Counted from the first letter of the stretch, positions 51,970 through 61,362 are shown. The stretch: DNA of 64,000 nucleotides from an uncultured Prevotella sp. (GCA_900546345.1 URCI01000010.1:3537-67536), one strand, 5' to 3'. The notes: a model not told the origin generated them from the sequence alone. Made by a program: numbers and translations.

Positions 51970-54540
51970 TTAGAAGAATCCTTTGTCGTTGTCCTTGTTG
52001 TTGAGCTTCTTCTCGGCGTTGTTCTGCTTGCCCGAGAAGAGGTTGTAGCTCAGGGCGATGCAGAAGGTGCGCTTCTGGCTGGTGACGCGGTTCCAACCAT
52101 GCTTGTCAAGGACGTCGTTGTCGAGGATGCTGCTGTCGTATTTGGCTGCGGCGAAGGGGAAAATACACACCAGACCTACCATGAGTTGTTTCTTTTGGTA
52201 GAAGACCATGAGGTTCTGTGTGTTCTCGGCCGAGTTGATGAAGCTGCCGCTGAGCATCTTATATGGTATGCACTGGTAGTACTCGGCACCCCAGCAGCCC
52301 TTGCGGATGTCCACGGTCCAGGACAGCGGCATGTAGTGGTGGCGGTGGGTGCCGACGATGCTGCTTTTCTCCTTCTGCCACCGGTAGCCGCTCTCGAGCT
52401 CTATCGACAGCAGGTCGTTGCTGAAGGGCTGGATGGCCAGCGAGCCCGTGAAGCCATAGTTGAGCAGGTAGTCGCAGTTCTCGTCGCGGCCCACGATGAC
52501 ACGCTCGTTATTAACCGTCTGCCACTGGTAGTAGGTGCTGAAGTCATCGTCAATCTTCCGGACATCCGTGGTCAGGTCCATGTTGAGCCAGGGCAGGTTG
52601 AGCGAGTAGGTGAGGCTGAGGTTCTTGTCGAGCGCGCTCTTCAGCCAGGGGTTGCCTGAGTAGAGCAGTCCGGGGATGGTCACGGTGCTGTTGTTGCTCA
52701 GGCTGGAGATGTTGGGCGTGATGGTCGACATCTTGCCGTGCAGACGCAGTGCGCCGTTCTTCACGTTGTAGGTCAGCAGTGCGTCGGGTGTGAAGTAGAG
52801 CTTGTGGTAGTGGGTGTCGTCGTTGCTCGTGTTGACGTAGGTGGCCCCGAGGCTGACGCGGTAGCCTACCTTGGCCAGCTTGCCGTTGAGTTGCGCGTAG
52901 GCATAGTGCTTGTCGTCGGTGGCGTGGTACTTGTATTCCTCGTAGTCGGAGAGCATGTTGCTGATGCGGTAGTTCGACTTGGCCAGCGTGGCGCGGTAGC
53001 CGAGGGCGAGCTGCATGCGGCCCCAGTCCTTGGTGTAGGCGGCCTCACCGATAAATGAGTATTTGTTGTTGTGCTGCCGCATGTCGTCGTCGAGGGCCTG
53101 CTGGTTCTCGTCGTTCTGGATGTTGTGTACGTTCTGGCTGTTGTGGAAGAGGGTGCCCACGGCGTTGAGCGTGATTTCGTGGCCTCCGGGCAGCTTGCGG
53201 TCGAAGTAGAGGTCGAGGGATGGCGAGAAGCTGTTCTGCCGCTGCCGTTTGTCCTGCGTGCCGTTGTGCCACAACGGGTTGCCTTCGGCGTTGACGGCCA
53301 TGTTGCTGTTCCAGAACCACGTGAAGATAGTGGGTGTGAACTTTGCCTGGAAGTTGAGGCTGTCGCCGCGGGTGTAGAGGTACTTCAGGTTGAAGTCGTG
53401 GTTGGCATAGCCGAAGTGGTAGGTGCCGCTGTAGTCGTAAGTGGCCCGCTTGTCGCCGTCCTTAAAGGTGTAGACATCCTGCTCGTCGCAGTTCGGCGCG
53501 TTGCGCAGCTCGAGTCGGTAGTCGAGTGAGAACTGATGCGGGCCGTGGTTGTACTTGGCATAGACGTTGGTGTTATTGAATCCCGCCTTCGTACCCTGCA
53601 TCACGTCGAAGCCGGCGGCATAGCCGTTCTCGGCGGCACGGGTGTGGATGTCGAGCACGGTGCCGGCATCGGCGTAGCGTGCCGGAGGCACCACATAGTA
53701 GTCGACGTTGCGGATGTCCTTCGACTGCAGGGCCTTGAGATCGTTGTCGCTGGCCTCGATGCCGTTGATGAGAATCGTCAGCGACTTGCCGGAGAGGGTG
53801 GCAAGGTTGCCGCTGAGGACATCGACACGCAGTCCGGGGAGCGTGGCGACTAGCTGTTGGCCCTGGCGCGAGGCCTTGACCTGCTCTTCGGTGAAGGTGT
53901 AGACATTGCGGTCCTCGCGCTCCACCTTGCGGCGGCCTTTCACGGTCACCGTCTTCAGGCTGTAGGCATCGGGACGCATCGTCAGCACGCCGACCTGCGC
54001 CGAGCTGACGTGGCGCACCACGCGGCGGTAACCGATACAGGTGAGGCTGACGAGCACGTCGGTGGGGCGGCAAGGGATGACGAAGTCGCCCGAGGCCGTC
54101 GTCACGCCGCCATTGATGAACGACGAGTCGCGCGGACTGAGCACGGCGACATTGACAAACTCCATGGGCTGACCTTTCTCATCGACGACGCGCCCCATGA
54201 GCTTGCGGTCTTCTTTCTGTGTGCATTCCACGAAGATCATGTCGGGCAGTGCGTGCCCCTTGTCGTCCTTGCCGCCGCTGACCACCTTCATGCCGATGGG
54301 GTAGAAGCCGATGAGCTGGTGGATAGCGTTGGGCACGCTCTGGCCACGCACGTCGGCGGTGACCTTGAAGTCCTCAAGGTCGTCGTAGGCAAAGTTGATG
54401 ACGTAGTGCTTGGAGACAGTGCTCAGATAGCGCAGGGCATCGGACATGGACGTACTGCGGAAAGAGTGGGTGATGGTCTGAGCACCGAGCCTTGTAGCCA
54501 TCAGAATGAGTACAGTGAGGAAAAAGAGCTTGCTTCTCAT
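51970..54540 (-). CDS. TonB-dependent outer-membrane receptor with STN domain
   Basis: 856 residues. A signal peptide (FFLTVLILMATRLGA) is followed by an STN/secretin-type domain (about 25-85), a carboxypeptidase-like beta-sandwich (about 112-195, KLMGRVVDEKGQPMEFVNVA), a plug domain (about 205-290) and a 22-strand-type beta-barrel to the C-terminus. The STN domain is the part that signals to a FecR-like anti-sigma factor, and such a gene lies directly upstream, overlapping by 4 bases (ATGA). No SusD partner is adjacent, so this is probably not a polysaccharide locus; iron, cobalamin, peptide or other cargo is possible. Confidence 0.87.
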   Translation of the reverse strand: MRSKLFFLTVLILMATRLGAQTITHSFRSTSMSDALRYLSTVSKHYVINFAYDDLEDFKVTADVRGQSVPNAIHQLIGFYPIGMKVVSGGKDDKGHALPDMIFVECTQKEDRKLMGRVVDEKGQPMEFVNVAVLSPRDSSFINGGVTTASGDFVIPCRPTDVLVSLTCIGYRRVVRHVSSAQVGVLTMRPDAYSLKTVTVKGRRKVEREDRNVYTFTEEQVKASRQGQQLVATLPGLRVDVLSGNLATLSGKSLTILINGIEASDNDLKALQSKDIRNVDYYVVPPARYADAGTVLDIHTRAAENGYAAGFDVMQGTKAGFNNTNVYAKYNHGPHQFSLDYRLELRNAPNCDEQDVYTFKDGDKRATYDYSGTYHFGYANHDFNLKYLYTRGDSLNFQAKFTPTIFTWFWNSNMAVNAEGNPLWHNGTQDKRQRQNSFSPSLDLYFDRKLPGGHEITLNAVGTLFHNSQNVHNIQNDENQQALDDDMRQHNNKYSFIGEAAYTKDWGRMQLALGYRATLAKSNYRISNMLSDYEEYKYHATDDKHYAYAQLNGKLAKVGYRVSLGATYVNTSNDDTHYHKLYFTPDALLTYNVKNGALRLHGKMSTITPNISSLSNNSTVTIPGLLYSGNPWLKSALDKNLSLTYSLNLPWLNMDLTTDVRKIDDDFSTYYQWQTVNNERVIVGRDENCDYLLNYGFTGSLAIQPFSNDLLSIELESGYRWQKEKSSIVGTHRHHYMPLSWTVDIRKGCWGAEYYQCIPYKMLSGSFINSAENTQNLMVFYQKKQLMVGLVCIFPFAAAKYDSSILDNDVLDKHGWNRVTSQKRTFCIALSYNLFSGKQNNAEKKLNNKDNDKGFF

Positions 54541-55211
54541 CGGTCTGTTCCTCCTGCTGCTTCTAAGATGAGGACATCGCCTTCGAGGGTGATGTGGATG
54601 TGCTCGAACTGGTTCAGTTGCTCCACCACCTGGGCGGCATCATATTGCTGGTTCCAATTGAAGTAGAGACGGAAGCGAGCAGCTTCGGTGCTATGCACCT
54701 CTGTCTTCAGTCCATAGTAGGCCGCCATCTCGTTGAGGATATTGCCTACGGGTGCATTGACAAACTGTTTCACGCCGACCACCGTCTGAGGCTGGCTTTT
54801 GATGGTGTCGCGAGAGGCTGTCAGGGTTTTCGTCGTGGCAGCAGACTTTTTCGGCCTTACTACCACTTCTTTCCGTGCAGTCTGACGGTGGTGCCTGACG
54901 AAGGCGACGGCAGCAAAGGCCAGTCCCGACACGAAGACGAGTCCGATAAACACGGCGGCCACTTGTCGCCACAGTGTGAGGTGACGTTTTGCGGGCATGT
55001 AGCGTTGTTGGAAACGCTGCAGCGCAGCCTCCGTCTCCGTTTCGTCAGGGCGTTGATGAGCCGTGTGAGCGTCGTGGAGTGCGACAGCGGTGTCGCACAT
55101 CAACCGGTAGTATTCCCGGCAGTCTTTGTCGGCAAGCGCGTCGTGCCATTCCTCTTGGGAATAGCGGTCGGGCTGGTCCATCATTTGGATGAGTCGTTCA
55201 ATCTTGTCCAT
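54537..55211 (-). CDS. FecR-type anti-sigma factor, shortened
   Basis: 224 residues. An acidic N-terminal cytoplasmic region (about 1-80) would hold the sigma factor. A single membrane span lies near residues 86-107 (VAAVFIGLVFVSGLAFAAVA), and a periplasmic C-terminal part ends with a DUF4974-like STN-related domain (FVNAPVGNILNEMAAYYGLK). The FecR beta domain found in longer homologues is short or absent, so size is well below the usual 300 or more. It overlaps the sigma gene by 14 bases and the receptor gene by 4, showing tight coupling. Confidence 0.75.
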   Translation of the reverse strand: MDKIERLIQMMDQPDRYSQEEWHDALADKDCREYYRLMCDTAVALHDAHTAHQRPDETETEAALQRFQQRYMPAKRHLTLWRQVAAVFIGLVFVSGLAFAAVAFVRHHRQTARKEVVVRPKKSAATTKTLTASRDTIKSQPQTVVGVKQFVNAPVGNILNEMAAYYGLKTEVHSTEAARFRLYFNWNQQYDAAQVVEQLNQFEHIHITLEGDVLILEAAGGTDR

Positions 55212-55701
55212 ATTTCTTTTTTGTTAGTTTCTCTTTGAGTGCGTCCAGGGCTTTGCGGATGCGCTTGTAGACAGCGGTCTCGCTGATGCCCTCCGTCTTG
55301 GCAATCTCAGCGTAGGATAGCTGTAAGTCGTAGCGCTGTGTGAGCACGCGGCGGCTGGTGTCATCGAGCTCTGTGTCAAGGATGCGTCTCATGTTGTGGA
55401 TGCGCTCCTCTAGATCGTCGGTATTGTCGGGGATCTGGTTGTCGAGAAGGTAGAAGCCTTGGAGACGTTTTTGGATGGTACGATTGCGCAGCACGTTGAG
55501 ACAATGGTTGCGCAGGGCTGTCATCAAGTAGGCACGCGCCGTGGAGCCAGTGGGGAGGATATCCTTGCTCATAAGAGAGGCAAAGACTTCCTCCACGGCA
55601 TCCTCGCTCTCCGCTTCGTCGTGGAGGAGCAGTCGGGCCAGCTGTTTCATGTCGGGATAGTGCTGGCGGAACAGTTGTACGATGGTCTCGTTGTTCTTCA
55701 T
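55198..55701 (-). CDS. ECF sigma-70 family RNA polymerase sigma factor
   Basis: 167 residues. Region 2 is about residues 8-75 (LFRQHYPDMKQLARLLLHDE, with DAVEEVFASL). Region 4 is about 110-160, with the helix-turn-helix LSYAEIAKTEGISETAVYKR. No region 1.1 or 3. It would direct transcription of the receptor operon and perhaps other targets when the anti-sigma factor is released. It is first of three overlapping genes. Confidence 0.92.
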   Translation of the reverse strand: MKNNETIVQLFRQHYPDMKQLARLLLHDEAESEDAVEEVFASLMSKDILPTGSTARAYLMTALRNHCLNVLRNRTIQKRLQGFYLLDNQIPDNTDDLEERIHNMRRILDTELDDTSRRVLTQRYDLQLSYAEIAKTEGISETAVYKRIRKALDALKEKLTKKKYGQD

Positions 55702-55789
55702 ACACTATATATACACTTTGGTTGTGAGAAACCTAACTGAGAAAGAAGAGAAAAATAATGATAGGCAAAGTTGATCAAGTTTTTCCCTG

Positions 55790-55797
55790 CAAATGTA
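55790..55797 (-). promoter_or_regulatory. Possible promoter of the sigma/anti-sigma/receptor operon
   Basis: Minus-strand TACATTTG fits the -7 consensus about 90 bases before the sigma gene. No -33 TTTG is seen. An ECF-dependent promoter cannot be excluded. Confidence 0.4.
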
Positions 55798-55882
55798 ATG
55801 ATATTTTAGGGATAATAGCTTCCTTTCTTGTCTCTTTTTAAAAAAAATATTGTATCATGGTTCTTCTTCTCGCTTTTTTTCG

Positions 55883-55890
55883 TAAGTTTG
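55883..55890 (+). promoter_or_regulatory. Possible promoter of the receiver/ATP-grasp gene
   Basis: TAAGTTTG matches the -7 consensus 26 bases before the ATG at 55916. The -33 region does not match TTTG. Confidence 0.45.
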
Positions 55891-55915
55891 CAGTATCACT
55901 AAATACTGAAAGCTT

Positions 55916-58900
55916 ATGCCTACCCAAATACCTCAGGAATGGACGCGGTTCATCCTCAAGGACGTGACGTTTGTCAACCTGATGATGCGTCATATATATA
56001 ATGTGCTCATCGTGGCCAATCCCTACGATGCCTTTATGCTCGAAGACGACGGGCGCGTGGAAGAGAAGATCTTCAACGAATACGCTCAGCTCGGTTTACG
56101 CTATCCCCCCACGTTCACACAAGTGTCGACCATCGAAGAGGCGGAGAAGATTCTCAGTTCGACAAAAATCGATCTCGTCATCTGTATGCCCGGCAATGCC
56201 GACAACGACGCCTTCACCGTGGCACGCAGCATCAAGCAGAAATTCCCCGACATCCACTGCGTGGTGCTCACTCCGTTCTCCCACGGAATCAGCAAGCGCA
56301 TGGAAAATGAGGACCTGAGCATCTTCGACTACGTATTTTGCTGGCTCGGCAACACCAACCTCATTCTCTCCATCGTCAAGCTCATCGAAGACAAGATGAA
56401 CATCGACCACGACATCCAGGCGGCCGGCGTGCAGATGATACTCCTTGTCGAGGACTCCATCCGCTTCTATTCCAGCATTCTGCCCAATCTCTACAACTAT
56501 ATCCTGCAACAGAGTCAGAATTTCGCCACCGAGGCCCTCAACCGCCATGCCGCCACGTTGCGTATGCGCGGACGCCCTAAGGTGCTGTTGGCGCGTACTT
56601 ACGATGAGGCAATGGCACTCTACGAGAAATATAAGGATAACTGTCTGGGTGTCATCAGCGACGTGCGCTTCCCCATCCACGCTCACCCCGAGGAGCAGGG
56701 TGCCATGGGCGGACACAAAGACGACAAAGACCCTGAGGCCGGTTTTAAGCTTTTGGAGGCCATACGTTGCGAGGACGAGTACGTGCCGCTCATCATGGAA
56801 AGTTCTGAGTCGGCCAACCGCGAACGAGCCGAGCGAGAGGGCTTTAAGTTCGTCGACAAGAACTCCAAGATGCTCAGCGTTGACCTGCGCCATCTCATGG
56901 AGGAGCACATGGGCTTCGGCGACTTCATCTTCCGCGACCCGAAGACCCTTCAGGAGATTATGCGCATACATACCCTGAAGGAGTTGCAGGACAATATCTT
57001 CAAGATTCCCTCCGACTCGATGCTCTACCACGTCTCGCGCAACCATATCAGCCGCTGGCTCTGTGCCCGTGCCATCTTCCCAGTGAGCAACTTTCTCAAG
57101 CACGTCACCTGGCACAAATTGCAGGATGTGGATGCTCACCGCCAAATCATCTTCGACGCCATCGTGCAGTACCGCCACATCAAGAACCTCGGCGTGGTGG
57201 CCGTCTTCGACCGCAACAAGTTCGACCGCTATGCCCACTTCGCCCGCATTGGCGACGGCTCGCTTGGCGGCAAGGGACGTGGCTTGGCTTTCCTCGACAA
57301 CATCATAAAGACGCACCCCGACTTTAACCAGTTTGCCGGGGCTACCGTACAGATACCTAAGACGGTGGTGCTCTGCACTGATGTTTTCGACCAGTTCATG
57401 GAACAGAACGATCTCTATGCCATCGCGCTTAGCGACGCCCCCGACGAGGTCATCCTCCAGCACTTCCTCCAGGCCCAGCTGCCCGACAGCTACATAGCCG
57501 ACTTCTTCACCTTTTTCGAGGCCACCCACAGTCCCATCGCCATCCGTTCCAGTTCGCTGCTTGAGGACAGCCACTACCAGCCTTTCGCCGGTATCTACTC
57601 CACCTATATGATTCCCAACCTCGACGACAAGTACGAGATGCTGCGCATGCTCGCCGCCGCTATCAAGAGCGTCTATGCCTCGGTCTATTACCGTGACTCC
57701 AAGGCTTACATGACCGCCACGTCCAATGTCATCGACCAGGAGAAGATGGCTGTCGTGTTGCAGGAAGTGGTGGGACAGAACCATGGCGACCGCTACTATC
57801 CCACGATGTCGGGTGTGCTGCGCTCGCTCAACTATTATCCTGTGGGCGAGGAAAAAGCCGAGGAGGGCATCGCCTCGCTGGCCCTCGGACTCGGCAAGTA
57901 CATTGTCGATGGCGGACAGACCTTGCGTGTCTCGCCCTGGCATCCCCATCAGGTCATGCAGCTCTCCGAGCTGGAGACAGCCCTGCGCGAGACGCAGACA
58001 CGCTTCTACGCCCTCGACATGAAGCGTGACGTGGGCAGCGACTTCAAGGTGGACGACGGTTTCAACATCCTCAACCTTCGTGTCAAGGAGGCCGAGAAGG
58101 ACGGCTCGCTGCAATATATCGCCTCGACCTATGACCCCTACGACCAAATCATCCGCGACGGTGTCTATGAGGGTGGACGCAAGGTCATCTCGTTTTGTGG
58201 CGTGCTCCAGCAGGATGTGTTCCCCCTGCCAGAGATCATGCAGATGTCGATGAAGTATGGTGCTGAGGCCATGCGCCGCCCCGTGGAGATAGAGTTTGCC
58301 TGCAACCTCAACACCGACCGTACGGGTGACTTCTACCTCTTGCAGATACGGCCCATCGTCGACAGCAAGCAGACGCTCGTGGAGGATGTGGCGGCATTGC
58401 CCGATGATGAATGTCTGTTGCGCAGTCACCGCTCACTGGGCCATGGCATCGTTGACGATGTGACCGACGTGGTCTATGTGAAATACGACGACCACTTCAC
58501 GGCGATGAACAATCCTGCTGTGGCCACTGAAATAGAACATATAAACCGGCAGATGATCGACGAGGGCCGTGGATACGTGCTCATCGGTCCCGGCCGTTGG
58601 GGCTCCAGCGATCCGTGGCTCGGCGTGCCTGTAAAGTGGCCACACATCTCTGCAGCGAAGCTCATCGTCGAGGTTGCACTGAGGAACTATCGCGTCGACC
58701 CGAGCCAAGGCACGCACTTCTTTCAGAACCTCACCTCGTTTGGCGTGGGCTATTTCACCATCGACACCAACCAGAGCGCAGAGCAGGGCGGCATGTTGCG
58801 CAAGGATATTCTTGATGCCATGCCAGCAGTGGAGGAGACGCAGTATGTGCGCCACGTCCGCTTTGCTCGTCCTCTGAGAATACTCATGGACGGCACAAAA

Positions 58901-58945
58901 CAAGAAGGAGCAGTGGAGATAAATTCAATGTTGAATGATGAATGA
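55916..58945 (+). CDS. Two receiver-like domains fused to a PEP synthase-type ATP-binding domain
   Basis: 1009 residues, no signal or membrane span. Residues 27-160 look like a degenerate receiver domain. Residues 172-330 look like a complete receiver: acidic pair Glu179/Asp180 (ILLVEDS), acceptor Asp249 (GVISDVRFP), Ser296 (LIMESSES) and Lys315 (FKFVDKNS). Residues about 440-815 match the pyruvate phosphate dikinase/PEP synthase N-terminal ATP-grasp domain: ARIGDGSLGGKGRGLAFLDN, then PIAIRSSSLLEDSHYQPFAG, ending DFYLLQIRPI. The swivelling phosphohistidine domain (GGxxSHAA type) and PEP-binding barrel are absent, so it should not make PEP by the known route. The last 190 residues (GYVLIGPGRWGSSDPWLGVP) are unassigned. 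Homologues are often annotated PEP synthase. Real function unknown; a regulated phosphotransferase is one idea. Confidence 0.75.
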   Translation: MPTQIPQEWTRFILKDVTFVNLMMRHIYNVLIVANPYDAFMLEDDGRVEEKIFNEYAQLGLRYPPTFTQVSTIEEAEKILSSTKIDLVICMPGNADNDAFTVARSIKQKFPDIHCVVLTPFSHGISKRMENEDLSIFDYVFCWLGNTNLILSIVKLIEDKMNIDHDIQAAGVQMILLVEDSIRFYSSILPNLYNYILQQSQNFATEALNRHAATLRMRGRPKVLLARTYDEAMALYEKYKDNCLGVISDVRFPIHAHPEEQGAMGGHKDDKDPEAGFKLLEAIRCEDEYVPLIMESSESANRERAEREGFKFVDKNSKMLSVDLRHLMEEHMGFGDFIFRDPKTLQEIMRIHTLKELQDNIFKIPSDSMLYHVSRNHISRWLCARAIFPVSNFLKHVTWHKLQDVDAHRQIIFDAIVQYRHIKNLGVVAVFDRNKFDRYAHFARIGDGSLGGKGRGLAFLDNIIKTHPDFNQFAGATVQIPKTVVLCTDVFDQFMEQNDLYAIALSDAPDEVILQHFLQAQLPDSYIADFFTFFEATHSPIAIRSSSLLEDSHYQPFAGIYSTYMIPNLDDKYEMLRMLAAAIKSVYASVYYRDSKAYMTATSNVIDQEKMAVVLQEVVGQNHGDRYYPTMSGVLRSLNYYPVGEEKAEEGIASLALGLGKYIVDGGQTLRVSPWHPHQVMQLSELETALRETQTRFYALDMKRDVGSDFKVDDGFNILNLRVKEAEKDGSLQYIASTYDPYDQIIRDGVYEGGRKVISFCGVLQQDVFPLPEIMQMSMKYGAEAMRRPVEIEFACNLNTDRTGDFYLLQIRPIVDSKQTLVEDVAALPDDECLLRSHRSLGHGIVDDVTDVVYVKYDDHFTAMNNPAVATEIEHINRQMIDEGRGYVLIGPGRWGSSDPWLGVPVKWPHISAAKLIVEVALRNYRVDPSQGTHFFQNLTSFGVGYFTIDTNQSAEQGGMLRKDILDAMPAVEETQYVRHVRFARPLRILMDGTKQEGAVEINSMLNDE

Positions 58946-59009
58946 AGGAGAATAGCTTAATTAATATTAATTTATGTAATTAGAAAGAACAACGTGCAGT
59001 AAAATCAGC

Positions 59010-59017
59010 TATATTTG
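59010..59017 (+). promoter_or_regulatory. Possible promoter of the small secreted protein gene
   Basis: TATATTTG matches the -7 consensus, 33 bases before the ATG at 59050. No -33 TTTG. Confidence 0.5.
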
Positions 59018-59049
59018 CGATTAATATGGACATATCTTAGACTGAGCCT

Positions 59050-59499
59050 ATGAATATCATCAAAAAGGTAGCTTTGACAGTTGTTTTTCTGTTGATGACA
59101 GTCGTGAGCCTTGAAGCGAAAAGACCTATTATTCGGGTCAATGGCTTTGAGGTCAGTAAGTATGTGACGTCCATAGAAATGGAGGGCAGTTTGATGTCGC
59201 TTCGTTGGAGTGACAATACTGTCATGCATGGTCGTCTGGCCAATGTGATGATCGAGTTGGCCTGTCACGACTGCGTTGATAAGGCTCGTATTCTCTCTGT
59301 TAGTGGGGTTCAGTCCGCCACGATGCGTGTGGAAGGCCTGGCGCTGGGTTCCAACTATTCGCTCTACGATCTGATGGGCAATTGTTTGGTAACGCGTACA
59401 GTTGATCAGCCTGTTTTGTCAGTAGATGTGAGCCATCTCACCACAGGTATTTACCTTCTAAAATGCCAGAACCTTGTGATTAAGTTTGTGAAGGCATAA
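59050..59499 (+). CDS. Small secreted protein with type IX-like sorting tail
   Basis: 149 residues. A signal peptide (VALTVVFLLMTVVSLEA) precedes a 70-residue body of unknown type. The last 50 residues resemble the type A C-terminal sorting domain of the Bacteroidetes type IX secretion system: YSLYDLMGNCLV, then VDVSHLTTGIYLLKCQN and the terminal VIKFVKA. If so, it is exported across the outer membrane and the tail is removed. It is unusually small for a cargo. No type IX machinery genes are seen in the window. Confidence 0.65.
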   Translation: MNIIKKVALTVVFLLMTVVSLEAKRPIIRVNGFEVSKYVTSIEMEGSLMSLRWSDNTVMHGRLANVMIELACHDCVDKARILSVSGVQSATMRVEGLALGSNYSLYDLMGNCLVTRTVDQPVLSVDVSHLTTGIYLLKCQNLVIKFVKA

Positions 59500-59521
59500 T
59501 CCTTCTATTTAATAGAGAAAT

Positions 59522-59579
59522 AGAGAAGCGCCCACTTTGGAGAGACTCTGTGCGAGTCTTCTAAAGTGTGCGCTTCTCT
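59522..59579. terminator. Long imperfect hairpin, bidirectional terminator
   Basis: AGAGAAGCG (59522-59530) and CGCTTCTCT (59571-59579) close a stem of about 26 pairs with a few mismatches and a short loop near TGTGC. Convergent genes lie on both sides. Confidence 0.8.
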
Positions 59580-59601
59580 TTCTTTGTGTATATGTATCAT
59601 T

Positions 59602-61248
59602 CTATTCTACTTTGAACCAGTCAACATCCATCCAACCTCTATTGCCGGTAGTTCCGGGTCGCATGCTGACCATGCCCATTTTTGCTCCAATCCATTTCCC
59701 TTTTCTCAGGGTGAAGGTATCGCCGACGACATGATAGTGTTTGTTGTCTAAACTATAGAAAAACCGAGCTTGTCCCTTGTCGATATGGATCCGGAGATAG
59801 ATATCTTCGTAGATGGCAGGGGAATAAGTAGTGGTGTCTGTTTCGGTCGGTGTTAATGTCGCCAGAGTTCTTTGTGTTTCTTGGCCTCTTTGGTCAGCAT
59901 CCTTACAAGAGAGTTGTAGAAGAGTAAACTTCTCTCCTTGCCTCTTACAGACCAGCGCCTGGTAGTTCATGCCCATGACGACAAGACCGGCATACTGTCC
60001 GTCGCTTTTCGCAGTAATGCGCACCTTGGCAGTTGCTGTCAAAGTGGGCGCTGGAATCTTTTGCAGCAGCAGGTTGCCTGCTGCCCATAAATTGTCATTT
60101 GGTTGCTTGTCAGCATTATAGAGTCTGAGTGTGCCATTGGCCGTCGGCATTCCCCATAGTGGATTGTAGTTGGCCTGCCATTGCCATTGTAGTCCTAGTT
60201 CACCTGTATTGAACTCGTCGGACTCTTGCGGGTTGACCCTCGTCTTGGTATTGGCTTTCGGCTTGCGGAAAGTGGCGTACGGCTCGCCACATCCGTCACC
60301 GTCTTTGTCATTGCCGATGACTGGCCAACAGTTTTTCCATGTCATCGGTTGCAGATAGACGACGCGTCCATAAGCGTTGCGGTCATTGAAATGCAGAAAC
60401 CAATCCTCCCCTTGAGCAGTATGCACCCAGGCTCCTTGGTGAGGTCCGTTGATGTCAGTACGCCCTTGATGCATCACCGTGTGGGCCTCGAATGGACCGA
60501 AAGGCGAGTGGGAGCGCATGGCCAGTTGCCATCCCTTTTCAACGCCTCCTGCAGGACAAAAGATCCAGTACCAACCGTCGTGTTTATAAAGTTTAGGTCC
60601 TTCTGTGGTGTGGTTGACTTGACCGCCATCGTAGACGATGCGTGGTGCGCTGATAGCGTGGCTGCCATCAGCAGAAAGTTCCCACATGGTGAGCACACTG
60701 TTGAAGCCAGCCCTACTGCTTGCCCAGCCATTGACGAGATAGCAGTGTCCATCCTCATCCCACAGGGGACAAGCATCGATCAAGCCTTTGCCCGCGATGA
60801 CACATTCGGGAGGACTCCACGGCCCTTGTGGATGTGAACTTTTGACGCGCATGATACCTTGGTCGGGATCGCCCCAGTAGATGTAATACATGCTTTGATG
60901 GTAGCGCAGGGAAGGTGCCCATACGCCTTTTCCATGCTGAGGCTTGTTGAAGAGTGAGTCGGGTAACTGGCGGTCGAGTGCGTGCCCGATGATCTTCCAG
61001 TTGACCAAGTCTTTGGAGTGAAGGATGGGCAGGCCTGGGATGCAGTTAAAACTGCTGGCCGTCAGATAGTAGTCATCACCGACGGCGATGGCGTCTGGGT
61101 CGCTATAGTCAGCAAAGAGCACTGGATTTTTGTACATGCCGTTGCCTAAGTCCGGGTCCCAAACCTTGGAGTGGTATTGTGCAGAGGTAGTCCCTACTCC
61201 CATGCCTCCCAGTAGGAGTAGCATGAGGACAAGCGTTTTCTTATTCAT
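59602..61248 (-). CDS. GH43 family glycoside hydrolase, secreted
   Basis: 548 residues from the ATG ending at 61248, which starts a signal peptide (TLVLMLLLLGGMGVGTTSA). The five-bladed propeller covers about residues 35-330. The base Asp50 is in ADYSDPDAIA, the pKa-modulating Asp158 in GLIDACPLWDEDG and the acid Glu216 in TTEGPKLY. The C-terminal 200 residues form a beta-sandwich (GTLRLYNA to GNRGWMDVDWF) like those of xylosidase/arabinofuranosidase members. Likely activity is beta-xylosidase or alpha-L-arabinofuranosidase. It stands alone on the minus strand. A second, 7-residue-longer start is possible. Confidence 0.9.
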   Translation of the reverse strand: MNKKTLVLMLLLLGGMGVGTTSAQYHSKVWDPDLGNGMYKNPVLFADYSDPDAIAVGDDYYLTASSFNCIPGLPILHSKDLVNWKIIGHALDRQLPDSLFNKPQHGKGVWAPSLRYHQSMYYIYWGDPDQGIMRVKSSHPQGPWSPPECVIAGKGLIDACPLWDEDGHCYLVNGWASSRAGFNSVLTMWELSADGSHAISAPRIVYDGGQVNHTTEGPKLYKHDGWYWIFCPAGGVEKGWQLAMRSHSPFGPFEAHTVMHQGRTDINGPHQGAWVHTAQGEDWFLHFNDRNAYGRVVYLQPMTWKNCWPVIGNDKDGDGCGEPYATFRKPKANTKTRVNPQESDEFNTGELGLQWQWQANYNPLWGMPTANGTLRLYNADKQPNDNLWAAGNLLLQKIPAPTLTATAKVRITAKSDGQYAGLVVMGMNYQALVCKRQGEKFTLLQLSCKDADQRGQETQRTLATLTPTETDTTTYSPAIYEDIYLRIHIDKGQARFFYSLDNKHYHVVGDTFTLRKGKWIGAKMGMVSMRPGTTGNRGWMDVDWFKVE

Positions 61249-61362
61249 CTGTATAAAAGTTAGGTTCATGCGTTAAATAGGAAACTTAGTAGAATCGTTT
61301 TCTTTTAACGGAGAACCTTATCTATTATTGTAGGGTCGCAACAATACTACAGTCAGGAAATA

